Source of the DNA: Bacteroidales bacterium
GTDB lineage: Bacteria > Bacteroidota > Bacteroidia > Bacteroidales > F082
Assembly: GCA_028277395.1 (NCBI GenBank)
Contig: JANQGJ010000084.1
Coordinates: 1 to 64,000, forward strand
Length of the DNA stretch: 64,000 nucleotides
Direction: 5' to 3'
A program made the translations under genes and the position numbers. The notes under the pieces were generated by a model. That model was not told where the DNA came from. It did no database searches and saw only the letters and a list, made by a program, of their open reading frames with translations. Positions 53,677 to 64,000 of this stretch are shown here, one piece after another (position 1 is the first letter of the stretch; the number at the start of each line of letters is the position of its first letter).

Positions 53677-56510
53677 AGAAATTTATAACAAAAATAGCAG
53701 AAACGGTTATTAATACCGATCTCAATGGTTTGCATTCAGTGGTAGTTTTACCAAACAGAAGATCAATTATTTTTATAAAGGATGAACTTAAGAAGATAAA
53801 CAGGTCAAATATTTGGTTACCTGAATTTATCCCTTTTGATGAATTAATGTATAAACTGTCAGGAATTACAAAAGCTGATAACATATCATTGAGTTTTACA
53901 CTATATGATGTTTACAGTAAAATAGAAGGAAACAATTCCAGTTCTGTTGAAGAATTCCTAAACTGGGCTTCAATTATAATTTCTGATTTTAATGATATTG
54001 ACGGCTCACTTGCCGGTGCCAGTGAAATTTATCACGAGTTGTCTGCAATTAAGGCTATCCAGGAATGGAATCCCGATGGTAAACCACTCACCGGGTTACA
54101 GAAAAATTATATTAGTTTCTTTAATTCCATGTACAACTACTATGTGAAATTCAATAAAACATTGAAGGAAAAGAATATTGGTTACTATGGAATGGTATGC
54201 AGATACCTGGCAGAGAACAATAAGATTATCCGCGAAAATAACAAGTGGACGAATTTTCTTTTTGCAGGATTAAATGCCTTATCGGAAGCTGAGTTGCAAA
54301 CAATTGCATATATAAAATCAAATTATAATACTGATTTTATATGGGACATTGATGAATACTACTATTCGGTTGACAGTAAACCTGTAATTCAAAAAGAGGC
54401 AGGAAAAAATATCAAAAATATTATTGACAGATTAAAAATATCAAACCCTTTTGAAATAGAACGAAACCTGACAGAATCTAAAAAGAATGTAAGGATAATT
54501 GGAGTTCCAAGGAATGTTGGTCAGGCAAAGTTCATTGGTCAGGAATTAGAGCATAGCAAAAACAATATTTCAGGCAATGAAGGATCAACTGCTATTGTAT
54601 TGGCAAATGAAGGACTGTTGATACAATTGTTATGTTCGTTGCCTGAACTATCAGACGAAAGTAATTCATCAGCTTACAACCTGACACTGGGTTATCCGTT
54701 AAAAAACAGTCAGGTTGAAGATTTATTCAACTCATGGATTGACATAATTATTTCATTGCGTGATAATAAAAATGTTATTGCAACCCGCGATTTATTGCAT
54801 TTTTTAAATATTAATATCCTAAAAAAGCTTATTGATGTAAAAGGATCAGATATTGAAAATATCACTCAGCACATAATAAAGAATAACCTCCTTGAAATAT
54901 CATTGAGTGATATTATTGACCTGATTCCCAAAAGAGAGGTACAATCTTCAAGTTTTATTTCAAAATTATTCTTAACCAGCGGGTTGTCAGATGACATCAA
55001 AGTTCTTGCCGGTTTAAAAGAAGTACTACTTGCAGGTATAGAAAAAACCAACTACTCAAATATAATATTAAGAGAACAATTACAGGCTACCATTAATATA
55101 ATTAGCAGGTTAATACTGCTTACCAGACGAAATAGGCAAGATATAAACCTTAACGTTATAAAAAAAGTTGGAAATAAACTGATAAATCAGAGCCGGATAA
55201 ATTTAAAAGGTGAACCACTTACCGGTATTCAGATAATGGGCATGCTTGAAACTAGGGCATTGGATTTTGACAATATCTATATATTATCAGCAAATGAGGG
55301 AATATTGCCGGCTGAAACAAAGATTGACTCACTAATTCCATTCGATATCAGGAGAGAATTTGGACTTCCTTTACCATCCCGTACTTCAGAAATTTACTCA
55401 TACCATTTTTACAGGTTATTACAGAGAGCTCAAAATATTACGATGCTTTATAATTCAGATACAGATAATTTTGGAGGAGGAGAAAAAAGCAGGTTTATAC
55501 TTCAACTTGAAAATGAATTGCAAAAAGTGAATCCCATCATTAACCTGACTAAACAGATAGTTAATTCTGATATTTCGTTATCCCAGATATTGAGCAGGAA
55601 TGACATTGACCTTGAAGTAGCAAAAAGCAATGAAATACTTTACAAGCTATCTGCCATCACCGAAACCGGATTATCTGCCTCTTTAATCAATACTTATATT
55701 TCATGTCATTTAAAATTTTACCTCTCATATTTACTAAAAATCAACACCAATACCGAAATTAAACAATCAGTTGAAGCAAATACTTTCGGTACAGCCATAC
55801 ATGAGGCACTCGAATATATTTACAAGCCATTTACCGGTAAGGAAATCGACAGTTCCCAATTAAAGAAGTCACTTGGCTCAGTAAGAGAAATACTGACTGA
55901 TAAATTCAAGATACATTATAGCAATAAAGAGCTTTATTCCGGTAAGAATATGCTAATCTTTGAAGTTGCCTGTAATTACCTGAAAAACTTCCTGAAATGG
56001 GATATTGTTAACACTAAGGAATACCCTACAATCCTCATAAGCACAGAATCAAAACTTACAGTAACGTTACCAATTGATGGAGAAAACATAAATTATAAAG
56101 GGATAATTGACAGAATCGATAAAAGAATTATTGATGATAATTTTAGAATTATTGACTACAAAACAGGTAAAGTAAGCAAAACAGATCTGACATTAAAAAA
56201 TACTGAAGAACTATTTTCCGATTCAAAATATGCCAAAGCCTTTCAGGTCATATATTACGCATGGCTGGCAAACAAGAATTATCCAACAGAAAAACTTGAG
56301 TCAGGAATTGTAAGTATTCGTAACATTTCAAATGGATTTATTCCGGTATTATTGAAACAACACAATGATATCAGTGAATTCTTTACTGAATTTGAGGAAA
56401 ACATCATCAAAATAACTTCAGACATTCTAAACAAAGAAACAACGTTTACAAAAACGCAGGATAAAAACCAGTGCACTTGGTGTGATTATAAGTCTGTTTG
56501 TAACAGATAG
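53673..56510 (+). CDS. AddB-like PD-(D/E)XK helicase/nuclease-family protein
   Basis: This 945-residue protein uses a GTG start that overlaps the murU stop by four bases. The N-terminal half resembles the inactive helicase part of AddB/RexB (VVLPNRRSIIFIKDELK; IQIMGMLETRALDFDNIYIL), but no Walker A motif was seen. The C-terminal third is a RecB-family nuclease: TFGTAIHEALEYIYK, GIIDRIDKRIIDDNFRIIDYKTGK (motifs II and III) and a Fe-S cluster set made of one early Cys (SCHLKFYLSYLL) and the final CTWCDYKSVC. It should pair with an AddA/RexA-type helicase for double-strand-break repair; no addA lies in the window. Its coupling to murU is likely incidental. Confidence 0.87.
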   Translation: MKKFITKIAETVINTDLNGLHSVVVLPNRRSIIFIKDELKKINRSNIWLPEFIPFDELMYKLSGITKADNISLSFTLYDVYSKIEGNNSSSVEEFLNWASIIISDFNDIDGSLAGASEIYHELSAIKAIQEWNPDGKPLTGLQKNYISFFNSMYNYYVKFNKTLKEKNIGYYGMVCRYLAENNKIIRENNKWTNFLFAGLNALSEAELQTIAYIKSNYNTDFIWDIDEYYYSVDSKPVIQKEAGKNIKNIIDRLKISNPFEIERNLTESKKNVRIIGVPRNVGQAKFIGQELEHSKNNISGNEGSTAIVLANEGLLIQLLCSLPELSDESNSSAYNLTLGYPLKNSQVEDLFNSWIDIIISLRDNKNVIATRDLLHFLNINILKKLIDVKGSDIENITQHIIKNNLLEISLSDIIDLIPKREVQSSSFISKLFLTSGLSDDIKVLAGLKEVLLAGIEKTNYSNIILREQLQATINIISRLILLTRRNRQDINLNVIKKVGNKLINQSRINLKGEPLTGIQIMGMLETRALDFDNIYILSANEGILPAETKIDSLIPFDIRREFGLPLPSRTSEIYSYHFYRLLQRAQNITMLYNSDTDNFGGGEKSRFILQLENELQKVNPIINLTKQIVNSDISLSQILSRNDIDLEVAKSNEILYKLSAITETGLSASLINTYISCHLKFYLSYLLKINTNTEIKQSVEANTFGTAIHEALEYIYKPFTGKEIDSSQLKKSLGSVREILTDKFKIHYSNKELYSGKNMLIFEVACNYLKNFLKWDIVNTKEYPTILISTESKLTVTLPIDGENINYKGIIDRIDKRIIDDNFRIIDYKTGKVSKTDLTLKNTEELFSDSKYAKAFQVIYYAWLANKNYPTEKLESGIVSIRNISNGFIPVLLKQHNDISEFFTEFEENIIKITSDILNKETTFTKTQDKNQCTWCDYKSVCNR

Positions 56511-56572
56511 TAAAAATCCAATGCCTGAATTAAATAATTACACACTTGTTTTTTGATATCAACAAAATAATC

Positions 56573-56580
56573 TATTTTTG
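56573..56580 (+). promoter_or_regulatory. -7 promoter box (TATTTTTG) with upstream TTTG
   Basis: TATTTTTG lies 42 bases before the ATG at 56623, with TTTG ending 17 bases upstream of it (56552-56555), close to the -33/-7 layout of this phylum. Confidence 0.55.
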
Positions 56581-56622
56581 CTATACTAACGTTTATTGTT
56601 GTTATACAAATAGCACCCTACC

Positions 56623-58644
56623 ATGCACATAGAAAAGTATAAAATTCTTTTGGTTGATGACAGACCAGAGAACCTTATTACGCTTGAAGGTATTCTAGAC
56701 AGTCCGGAGCTTGAAATATATACTGCAACATCAGGGAATGAAGCGCTTGGAATACTTCTTGAGCATGACTTTGCATTAGTATTAATGGATGTTCAAATGC
56801 CAGGGATGGATGGTTTTGAAACTGCTGAGATTATGAGAAGCAATGAAAAAACCAAACAGATACCTATAATATTTGTAACTGCTATCAGCAAGCAAAGAAA
56901 ACATATCTTCAGAGGTTATCGTGCAGGCGCAGTGGATTATCTTTACAAGCCTCTTGATCTGGAGATTCTTAAAAGCAAAATGTCTGCTTTTATTGAGTTT
57001 TTCAAACATAGAACCGCACTTCAGGAAACTACTGTAAAATTGCAAAAGACGGTAAAAGAACTTGAGGAAGCTAAAAACATTGCGGAAAGCGCCACAAATA
57101 CAAAAAGTTTATTCCTTGCATCGATGAGTCACGAAATAAGGACTCCCCTAAACGGTATTATTGGGATGGCTGATCTGGGATTAATGGATTCTGATCTTAG
57201 CGGTTTGCAAAAAGAAAGGCTTGAAGATATAAAGAAATCTGGTGAAACTCTTTTGGAAATTATTAATGACATTCTGGATATTTCAAAAGTTGAAGCTGAT
57301 GCATTTGAGCTAGAAGAAATTGAATTTAGTTTAAGAGAACTTACCGAAAGAATTTTCAATACAATAAGCATAAAAGCAATTGACGGCAGGAATGAGTTAA
57401 TATGTGATATTGATGAAGATATACCGGATATTATTATTGGTGACCCGTTGAGGTTGAAACAAATACTGACAAACCTGCTTAACAATGCCATAAAATTTAC
57501 TACTGATGGTACAGTAAAACTATGTGTTAAGCTGATCGACAATATTGAAGAACAGTTAAGAATAGAATTTAGTGTAACTGATACAGGAATTGGAATTCCC
57601 GATGAAATAATTGAACGGTTATTTACCACATATACTCAGGCAGATGCCTCCACAACCAGAAAACATGGAGGAACAGGACTGGGACTGAATATTTCCCAGA
57701 AGTTAGTAAACCTTATGGGTGGCACCATCACTGCTAAAAGCAAAGTCGATGTAGGAAGCACATTTAGTTTCACATTAAACCTGATTTCAGGTGATCAGCC
57801 CAAAGTAGAAGTACTGAGTAATGATTTAATTAAGTCTAAAGATTTCAAAGTTCTTATTATTGATAATAATGAGGAATCGGCAAAAGTTCTTTCCAATATA
57901 CTTACCGGATACAGATTAAATAATAAAGTAGCTCATACTCTCGAAGATGGTATTAATCTTTTAAAAAATGATAATTACAATCTGTTATTTATTGATTTTC
58001 TGTTGAATGGTATGACAGGTGATCAAATAATTGACGAACTCAATAATAGTTACCCCGAAAATAAGTTCAACATTGTATTCCTGTCGCAAATTAAATCATC
58101 GATTGAGGTTAATAAACTGCAAAAGACAAAGAATTACGACTTTATAACCAAACCCGTATTGCGAACAAAAATAAAATCCTATTTCGATAAAAAATACGGA
58201 AAAAAACCTATTGCAGATAAATCAAAGAAAAACACTGACAAAAGTACCAAGGTTAAAACAGACCCAAAATCAGTAAGAATTCTTGTGGCCGAAGATCAGG
58301 TGATCAACATGAAGATTGTAACCCAGCTGCTCCAGAAAAGAAACTGGGAGGTAATTCCAGCGGAAAACGGTAAAATAGCAGTTGAAAAATATGAGCAAAA
58401 CAAAAGCACTTTAAGCCTGATCCTAATGGATGTTCAAATGCCGGAGATGGATGGTTTTTCTGCAACAGAAAGTATTCGGTCGATGGAAGAAAACACAGGA
58501 GAAACAATTCCTATAGTTGCCATGACGGCATTTGCCATGAAAGGCGATAGAGAGAAATGTCTGGATGCCGGAATGAATTACTATATTTCAAAACCGATTA
58601 AACCGGTCGAATTATATGAAATAGTGGAAAAGTACGTAAAATAA
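56623..58644 (+). CDS. Cytoplasmic hybrid histidine kinase, REC-HisKA-HATPase-REC-REC
   Basis: This 673-residue protein has no membrane segment. The N-terminal receiver (Asp56 in [13 protein letters not shown]) leads through a coiled coil ([15 protein letters not shown]) to HisKA with His170 ([15 protein letters not shown]). The ATPase domain has [29 protein letters not shown] and [11 protein letters not shown] second receiver (about 395-510; [13 protein letters not shown]) lacks the normal acidic pair near its start and may be degenerate, while the third (about 540-673; [13 protein letters not shown]) looks complete. Signal input would arrive by phosphorylation of the first receiver. The next gene is a membrane hybrid kinase 37 bases downstream, so the two probably form one phosphorelay. 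Confidence 0.93.
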   Translation: MHIEKYKILLVDDRPENLITLEGILDSPELEIYTATSGNEALGILLEHDFALVLMDVQMPGMDGFETAEIMRSNEKTKQIPIIFVTAISKQRKHIFRGYRAGAVDYLYKPLDLEILKSKMSAFIEFFKHRTALQETTVKLQKTVKELEEAKNIAESATNTKSLFLASMSHEIRTPLNGIIGMADLGLMDSDLSGLQKERLEDIKKSGETLLEIINDILDISKVEADAFELEEIEFSLRELTERIFNTISIKAIDGRNELICDIDEDIPDIIIGDPLRLKQILTNLLNNAIKFTTDGTVKLCVKLIDNIEEQLRIEFSVTDTGIGIPDEIIERLFTTYTQADASTTRKHGGTGLGLNISQKLVNLMGGTITAKSKVDVGSTFSFTLNLISGDQPKVEVLSNDLIKSKDFKVLIIDNNEESAKVLSNILTGYRLNNKVAHTLEDGINLLKNDNYNLLFIDFLLNGMTGDQIIDELNNSYPENKFNIVFLSQIKSSIEVNKLQKTKNYDFITKPVLRTKIKSYFDKKYGKKPIADKSKKNTDKSTKVKTDPKSVRILVAEDQVINMKIVTQLLQKRNWEVIPAENGKIAVEKYEQNKSTLSLILMDVQMPEMDGFSATESIRSMEENTGETIPIVAMTAFAMKGDREKCLDAGMNYYISKPIKPVELYEIVEKYVK

Positions 58645-58681
58645 AAGTTTAGAATCTTATCCAGAACTTAACCGGAATAAT

Positions 58682-61600
58682 ATGAGCAACGATTTTCTCA
58701 ATTATAATGAATCTTCAACCTGGGAAAAACTTAAATTTTCAATAAAATCCTGGAAATATATAGGTGTTGGCAAATCACTTCTGATCTGGTTTCTGGCAAT
58801 TTCCTTTATTCCACTGGCTACTGTGAGTTATATAAATTATTTAAATGCCTATCATGGTTTAACAATAGTTGCCGACAAATCACTGAACTCTTCTTCTCAG
58901 CTACGATTGAAATACATAAATACTTATTTCGATGGAGCTATTGACATACTGAAGGTTACTGCCTCTTCGTATGCACGTTTGTCAGTTTTTGAAGAGCTTG
59001 ACAAAGAATTGGACAACAGCAATTTACCGCTTAACGAATTTGTTAAAACAAACTTATGGAACAGCACAACTGTTAAATTAAGAAATGAGTTTGAAAAGTT
59101 AATAAATGAAAATGATTATTACAATTTTCTGTTTATTGATAAAGATGGTAATGTACTTTTCTCGGTAAGAAATGAAAACATATTGGGTCAAAACATATTT
59201 TCTGGAAATTTAAGGACTACATTACTTAGCGAAACTGCCAGGAAATCCCTTGAAAGTGGAAAAATTTTATTTTCTGATCTTGATTTTTTTGAACCAAGCT
59301 ATAATAATGTTTCAGGTTTTTTTATTCAGCCTGCAATAAATAGTGAAGGTCAGATAATCGGGTTACTCACCCTGCAAATTACCGTTGAAGGGTTGAACAA
59401 AATGATCCAACAGGAAGCAGGATATGGCGAAACAGGTCAGGCATATCTTGTGGGAGATGATCTGTTACTTAGATCTGCCACTCGTTTTGGAGAAAAATCT
59501 GATATTTTAACAAAAAAAGTACTAAATGAAAAAACCCGTGACTGGAAAGATTACCTGTTGCATAAGAATGATTTAGATTATCTTATCAAAAAAGAACTGA
59601 AAGACAACAAAGTATCAAATTATGACTCAGACGGCAATGGTAAATATGTTATGGGTATTTACAGAAATATTGATGATCTTGTACCTCTTGGTGTTAACTG
59701 GGCCTTATTTGAAGAAATTGAACATAAAGAAGCTTTTGCCTATGCAAGAAGATTAAGTGATATGGTTAAAATATCATTTATCTTAACGATATTGGTTGTA
59801 TTTTTTATATCCATTTTGGTAACCCGCTGGTTTGTTAATCCGATTAAACAACTGTCATCATGGGGAAAAGAAGTTGCCATTGGTAAACTAGCCTCAAAAT
59901 CAATAAAAGCCCCGCCAAATGAAATTGGTGACATGCGAAATACCTTCAATAGTCTGGTAACATCACTAACCTCTTACGCAAATGTTGCACGACTTATGGC
60001 TAAGGGTGATTACAGCGACAATGTTGAGATACGCAGTAAGGATGACATATTGGGGAACTCATTGAATCAAATGATCACAAGTCTGAAGTCTGTTGTAGAA
60101 CAGGCAAATAAAATTGCTAAAGGTGATTATTCTACTGTTATTGTACCGAGAAGTGATAATGATAGTCTGGGTAAGTCACTTTACACTATGACAGAAACAT
60201 TAAGAAATAATGCACTTGAAATTGAACAGCAGGATTGGCTAAAAACAGGTATCAATCAACTTGAGAGTTCAATAAAAGGCAAGACAGATATCGAAGAACT
60301 TTCAAATGATATAATTTCGTTCTTCTGTTCTTACCTGGGAGCACAACTTGGCCTGATTTACATTGTTGAAGATGGTGAATTGCATTTAAAATCATCTTAT
60401 GCACTCAATAATGACGATAAAGCACGTTTGCGTACGCTAAAAACCGGAGAAGGTGCTATCGGGCAATCGTTTAAAGAACAAAAAAGAATTATAATAACCA
60501 ATAATTCAGATGAAGACCTGCCAATGTTCAATTTTGGAGCAGGTGAGCAAAAACTAACCCAGTTTGTAATCATACCTTTTATAAATTCTGATAATGTTAT
60601 TGCCATTATGGAGCTGGGAATGCTTAATAAATTATCAGAAAATGAACTTAGATTTCTTGATATTGCTGCTAATGATATTGCCCTTTCCATTGTAACTCTA
60701 CAATCCCACGTTAAAGTGCTTGAATTATTGGAACGCACACAAGAGCAGGCCAATGCCCTTGAAGTGCAGCAGGAAGAGTTAAGACAAACAAATGAAGAAC
60801 TACAGGAACAAACAAATGCTTTGAAAACCTCGGAAGAAAACCTTCAGGCACAAAAAGAAGAATTGAAAGTAACAAATGAAGAGCTGGAAGAGCGAAGTAA
60901 AGCACTTGAGGTACAACGCGATGCCATTAGATCTAAGAATAAAGAACTGGAAGTTGCCAGAAAAGATATTGAACTAAAAGCAAGAGATCTTGAACTGGCA
61001 AGTAAATATAAGTCTGAGTTCCTTGCCAATATGTCGCATGAACTTCGAACACCACTGAACAGTATAATTGTGTTGTCACAGTTAATGGCAGAAAACAAAA
61101 AGAGCCACCTTGATGAGAAGGAGCTACAGTTTGCTCAAACAATTAACTCATCCGGTATTGACTTGCTTAATCTTATTAATGATATTCTGGATTTATCGAA
61201 AGTTGAATCAGGGAAGATTGAACTAAATATTGAAAGGCTGTATTTTGATGACCTTAAAATGTTTATTGAATCTTCTTTTAAAGAGATATTGAAGGAGAAA
61301 GGTCTAAAACTAAAAGTAAATATCAGGAAAAATGTTCCCGAAAGTATATTAAGTGACATTCAAAGGGTACATCAGGTTGTGAAGAACCTTTTCTCCAATG
61401 CAATTAAATTCACAAAAGAAGGTGAAATTAAACTTGAGGTAAGCAAACCCGGAAAGAATATTCAGTTTAATAATACAAATCTTAAACCTGAATCAACTAT
61501 CGCCATTTCCGTAATTGACACAGGTATTGGAATACCTGACAAAAAACAAAAGGTGATATTCGAAGCTTTCAAACAGGCGGATGGCACTACCAGCAGAAAA

Positions 61601-63076
61601 TATGGAGGTACTGGTTTGGGATTAAGTATATCCAAAAACTTCTCACAACTGCTTGGTGGCGAAATGCAATTAAAGAGTACTGAAGGCAAAGGATCAACAT
61701 TTACACTGTATTTACCATACAATATTGATTTAAAGGATGGTGTCGGCAAAATTGAAACGGATGAGGATGAAATAATCAAAATTGAATCAAAGCCTGAAGA
61801 AATTCAACCTGGTAATATATATACTGATGCAATTACTGAACAAAAATCCTCAATAATTCAACCTAACAGAAATATCGTTGACGATATTAATGAACTAACT
61901 GATGATGACAAAGTTGTTTTGGTAATTGAAGATGACTACAATTTTGCTTCAGTTTTATACAATCTGGCACACGAACATGATTTTAAAGCAATTATTGCAC
62001 TTGATGGAGAATCAGGATTACATCTGGCCGATTATCATAAACCAAAAGCAATAATTCTGGATATTGGTCTGCCAGGTATGGATGGTTATGAAGTAATGAA
62101 AAGACTTAAGAATAACCCAAAAACACGACATATTCCGGTTCACTTTATTTCTGCTGTTGATTCTAATATCAGAGCTTTTAAAATGGGTGCTATTGGTTAT
62201 CTTACAAAACCTGTTGAAAAAGATCAGATTGACAGTGTATTTGACAAAATTGAACAAATAATATCGAAACCTATTAAGAAACTCCTTATTGTTGAAGATG
62301 AAGAGATAATGAGGAAAAGTATTATAAATCTGATGAGAGGTGAAAACATCGCAATTACTGATGTAGAAACCGGGAAGGAAGCATTCGACAAAGTATCCAA
62401 AGAAGAGTTTGACTGTATGATCCTTGATCTGGGACTTGAAGATATGACTGGCTTTGAATTACTTGATCTGTTTGAAGAAAACCAGGTAGCACGAAACCTT
62501 CCGATCATTATTTATACAGGACGTGAATTATCAAGAGTCGAAAATGACAAGTTAAAGAAATACTCGCAAAGTATTATTTTAAAAGGAGCAAGATCATTTG
62601 AAAGATTACTTGCCGAAACCACATTATTCCTTCACCAGGTAGAGTCGAAACTGCCGGAAGATAAGAAGAAAATGCTTGAGAAAGTACACGGTAAGGGAGA
62701 CGTTCTGGAAGGAAAAACAATTTTGGTTGTTGACGATGATATGAGAAATGTATTTGCTATTAGTAGTTTACTTGAAAGCTATAATGTGAAAGTTGTAGTT
62801 GGTAAAAATGGTAAAGACGGAATCGAGAAACTAAAGAAAAATGCTAATGTCAATCTCATTTTAATGGACATTATGATGCCAGAAATGGATGGATATGAAG
62901 CTATGAAACTAATACGCAAAGAACCAAAATATCAGAAACTACCAATTATTGCCTTAACTGCCAAGGCAATGAAAGAAGACAGAGAGAAATGTATTGCAGC
63001 AGGCGCCAATGAATATTTATCAAAGCCTGTAGAAAAGGATAAGTTATTATCCCTACTGAGAGTATGGCTATACTAG
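58682..63076 (+). CDS. Membrane hybrid histidine kinase, dCache-HAMP-GAF-HisKA-HATPase-REC3
   Basis: This 1464-residue protein has a membrane helix near residues 33-55, a periplasmic dCache-like sensor (DYYNFLFIDKDGNVLFSV; GFFIQPAINSEGQIIGLLTL), a second helix (about 363-385) and two or three HAMP-like units (MAKGDYSDNV, IAKGDYSTVI). A GAF domain (about 540-680), a long Gln/Glu-rich coiled coil, HisKA with His786 (NMSHELRTPLNS) and an ATPase ([20 protein letters not shown]) follow. Three receivers end the chain, with Asp1127, Asp1249 and Asp1396. The middle receiver has the altered pattern LGLEDMTG. This layout is known in Bacteroidota and other phyla beside CheR/CheB-type genes, as here with CheR following. 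The signal is unknown. Confidence 0.93.
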   Translation: MSNDFLNYNESSTWEKLKFSIKSWKYIGVGKSLLIWFLAISFIPLATVSYINYLNAYHGLTIVADKSLNSSSQLRLKYINTYFDGAIDILKVTASSYARLSVFEELDKELDNSNLPLNEFVKTNLWNSTTVKLRNEFEKLINENDYYNFLFIDKDGNVLFSVRNENILGQNIFSGNLRTTLLSETARKSLESGKILFSDLDFFEPSYNNVSGFFIQPAINSEGQIIGLLTLQITVEGLNKMIQQEAGYGETGQAYLVGDDLLLRSATRFGEKSDILTKKVLNEKTRDWKDYLLHKNDLDYLIKKELKDNKVSNYDSDGNGKYVMGIYRNIDDLVPLGVNWALFEEIEHKEAFAYARRLSDMVKISFILTILVVFFISILVTRWFVNPIKQLSSWGKEVAIGKLASKSIKAPPNEIGDMRNTFNSLVTSLTSYANVARLMAKGDYSDNVEIRSKDDILGNSLNQMITSLKSVVEQANKIAKGDYSTVIVPRSDNDSLGKSLYTMTETLRNNALEIEQQDWLKTGINQLESSIKGKTDIEELSNDIISFFCSYLGAQLGLIYIVEDGELHLKSSYALNNDDKARLRTLKTGEGAIGQSFKEQKRIIITNNSDEDLPMFNFGAGEQKLTQFVIIPFINSDNVIAIMELGMLNKLSENELRFLDIAANDIALSIVTLQSHVKVLELLERTQEQANALEVQQEELRQTNEELQEQTNALKTSEENLQAQKEELKVTNEELEERSKALEVQRDAIRSKNKELEVARKDIELKARDLELASKYKSEFLANMSHELRTPLNSIIVLSQLMAENKKSHLDEKELQFAQTINSSGIDLLNLINDILDLSKVESGKIELNIERLYFDDLKMFIESSFKEILKEKGLKLKVNIRKNVPESILSDIQRVHQVVKNLFSNAIKFTKEGEIKLEVSKPGKNIQFNNTNLKPESTIAISVIDTGIGIPDKKQKVIFEAFKQADGTTSRKYGGTGLGLSISKNFSQLLGGEMQLKSTEGKGSTFTLYLPYNIDLKDGVGKIETDEDEIIKIESKPEEIQPGNIYTDAITEQKSSIIQPNRNIVDDINELTDDDKVVLVIEDDYNFASVLYNLAHEHDFKAIIALDGESGLHLADYHKPKAIILDIGLPGMDGYEVMKRLKNNPKTRHIPVHFISAVDSNIRAFKMGAIGYLTKPVEKDQIDSVFDKIEQIISKPIKKLLIVEDEEIMRKSIINLMRGENIAITDVETGKEAFDKVSKEEFDCMILDLGLEDMTGFELLDLFEENQVARNLPIIIYTGRELSRVENDKLKKYSQSIILKGARSFERLLAETTLFLHQVESKLPEDKKKMLEKVHGKGDVLEGKTILVVDDDMRNVFAISSLLESYNVKVVVGKNGKDGIEKLKKNANVNLILMDIMMPEMDGYEAMKLIRKEPKYQKLPIIALTAKAMKEDREKCIAAGANEYLSKPVEKDKLLSLLRVWLY

Positions 63077-63171
63077 TTTGTGAATTGCTTATTTAGTAGC
63101 CATAATAACAAGCACCAAACGTAATCATTATAATTTGAAAGCATTGCGTAGTTCAGGTAAACCACTAAACA

Positions 63172-64000
63172 ATGATCAAAGAAACAGACAATATTAATCA
63201 TACTGTAAACTTAGAAATTGAGCTAATATTACAGGCTATCTTTAATAAATACGGTTATGATTTTAGAAACTACAGCAAAGCTCATGTAAAAAGAAGGTTA
63301 TTGAACAGGTTACATGCTTCAAAACTTAAAAGTATATCTGAAATGCAGCATAAGGTTCTTTATGAACCTGATTATTTTGAAACATTACTACGGGACCTGT
63401 CAATAAACGTAACTGAAATGTTTCGCGATCCCGGATTTTATCTGGCGTTGAGAAAAGAAGTGATACCAATACTCAAGACGTATCCGTTTTTTAAGGTATG
63501 GCATGCAGGATGTTCCACAGGTGAAGAAGTTTATTCATTCGCAGTGTTATTGATGGAAGAAGGAATATACGACAGGGCACAAATATATGCTACAGATTTC
63601 AACCACGATGTACTTGACATTGCAAAAAAGGGGATTTATCCTATTGAAAGAATTAAAGAATACACTGCAAACTACCAGGCAGCTGGAGGAACTCAGTCAT
63701 TCTCAGATTACTACATGGCAAATTATGATTCCGTGATTTATGACCAGTCGTTGAAAAAGAACCTTGTTTTTGCAGAACATAACCTTGTAACTGATAGCGT
63801 GTTTGCTGAAGTTAATCTTATTATTTGTCGTAATGTTTTGATTTATTTTAACAAAGAGTTGCAAAACAGGGTAATAAGTTTGTTTTATGAGAGTCTGATT
63901 AATGGAGGATATCTTGGTCTTGGATCGAAAGAAACACTTCAGTTTACAAATAAATATGAGAAATTTGCTGTTGTAAACAATGATGAAAAGATCTACAAAA
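63172..64000 (+). CDS. CheR-type protein-glutamate methyltransferase (cut by window end)
   Basis: The frame opens at ATG 63172 and is still open at the last base, so about 276 residues are visible. The N-terminal CheR helical domain (IFNKYGYDFRNYSKAHVKRR) is followed by the SAM-binding domain: NVTEMFRDPGFYLALR, VWHAGCSTGEEVYSFAVLL, YATDFNHDVLDIAKKGIYP and LIICRNVLIYFNKELQN. CheR methylates glutamates in chemoreceptors. With no chemoreceptor nearby, and following a HAMP-containing hybrid kinase by 95 bases, it may act on that kinase or another sensor. No CheB is visible in the window. Confidence 0.93.
   Translation, partial: MIKETDNINHTVNLEIELILQAIFNKYGYDFRNYSKAHVKRRLLNRLHASKLKSISEMQHKVLYEPDYFETLLRDLSINVTEMFRDPGFYLALRKEVIPILKTYPFFKVWHAGCSTGEEVYSFAVLLMEEGIYDRAQIYATDFNHDVLDIAKKGIYPIERIKEYTANYQAAGGTQSFSDYYMANYDSVIYDQSLKKNLVFAEHNLVTDSVFAEVNLIICRNVLIYFNKELQNRVISLFYESLINGGYLGLGSKETLQFTNKYEKFAVVNNDEKIYK

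Noticed and set aside
1..64000. CRISPR arrays, tRNA and rRNA genes
   Set aside because: No regularly spaced repeats, cloverleaf sequences or rRNA segments were recognised in reading both strands; a tRNAscan or Rfam run would be decisive.

Overview
The window looks like chromosomal DNA from a member of the Bacteroidota, probably an environmental Bacteroidales/Marinilabiliales-type bacterium. The evidence is low G+C content, many Sec-exported proteins and lipoproteins with a short SC-type lipobox, and four proteins with C-terminal type IX secretion (T9SS, Por-type) sorting domains. Other clade markers are TonB-dependent receptors, a DUF349 protein, RHS proteins of the DUF6443 class, and the Bacteroidota -7 promoter box TAnnTTTG ahead of many genes. 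Genus and species cannot be named from the sequence alone.

Layout. Positions 1-4.6 kb hold a loose set of small genes: a SnoaL-like lipoprotein, bacteriohemerythrin, a methyltransferase, a TIMP/NTR-like protein and an orphan lipoprotein. A decayed REP-associated (Y1) transposase flanked by REP-like hairpins lies among them. An intact IS982-family element follows (4525-5558). From 17.1 down to 5.8 kb on the minus strand runs a five-gene surface/toxin cassette: a fibre-like protein, a T9SS-sorted beta-propeller protein, an RHS protein ending in a lipase-like domain, a small lipoprotein that is a candidate immunity protein, and a second RHS-type protein. At 17.4-23.1 kb a cobalamin riboswitch leads a vitamin B12 capture operon: a T9SS-sorted propeller, a T9SS-sorted surface protein, a BtuB-type receptor and a BtuG-like lipoprotein.

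From 23 to 37 kb are hutI, a secreted C10 cysteine protease, a stand-alone IS1595-type zinc-ribbon gene, two tandem thioredoxins, a WbqC-like gene and a PgpH-like c-di-AMP phosphodiesterase. They are followed by an NlpC/P60 peptidase, an atypical thioredoxin paired with a thioredoxin reductase, and the full riboflavin operon (ribD-ribE-ribBA-ribH) behind an FMN riboswitch and attenuator. At 37.6-42.9 kb a TonB-dependent receptor, an NPP-type phosphodiesterase and a PhoD-type phosphatase suggest organophosphate scavenging. Then come aroC, an orphan lipoprotein, a DUF349 protein, a patatin-barrel protein (type Vd-like), a gamma-lyase family PLP enzyme and a rubrerythrin-like protein.

From 51.5 to 56.5 kb are an amino-sugar kinase (AmgK-like) fused to a RapZ C-terminal domain, a MurU-like nucleotidyltransferase, and an AddB-like nuclease that overlaps the end of murU. 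This suggests peptidoglycan sugar recycling tied to sensing of cell-wall precursors. The window ends with two large hybrid histidine kinases and a CheR methyltransferase cut by the window edge. No rRNA, tRNA or CRISPR array was recognised. The most interesting items are the RHS-lipase/lipoprotein pair, the kinase-RapZ fusion and the T9SS-equipped B12 locus.
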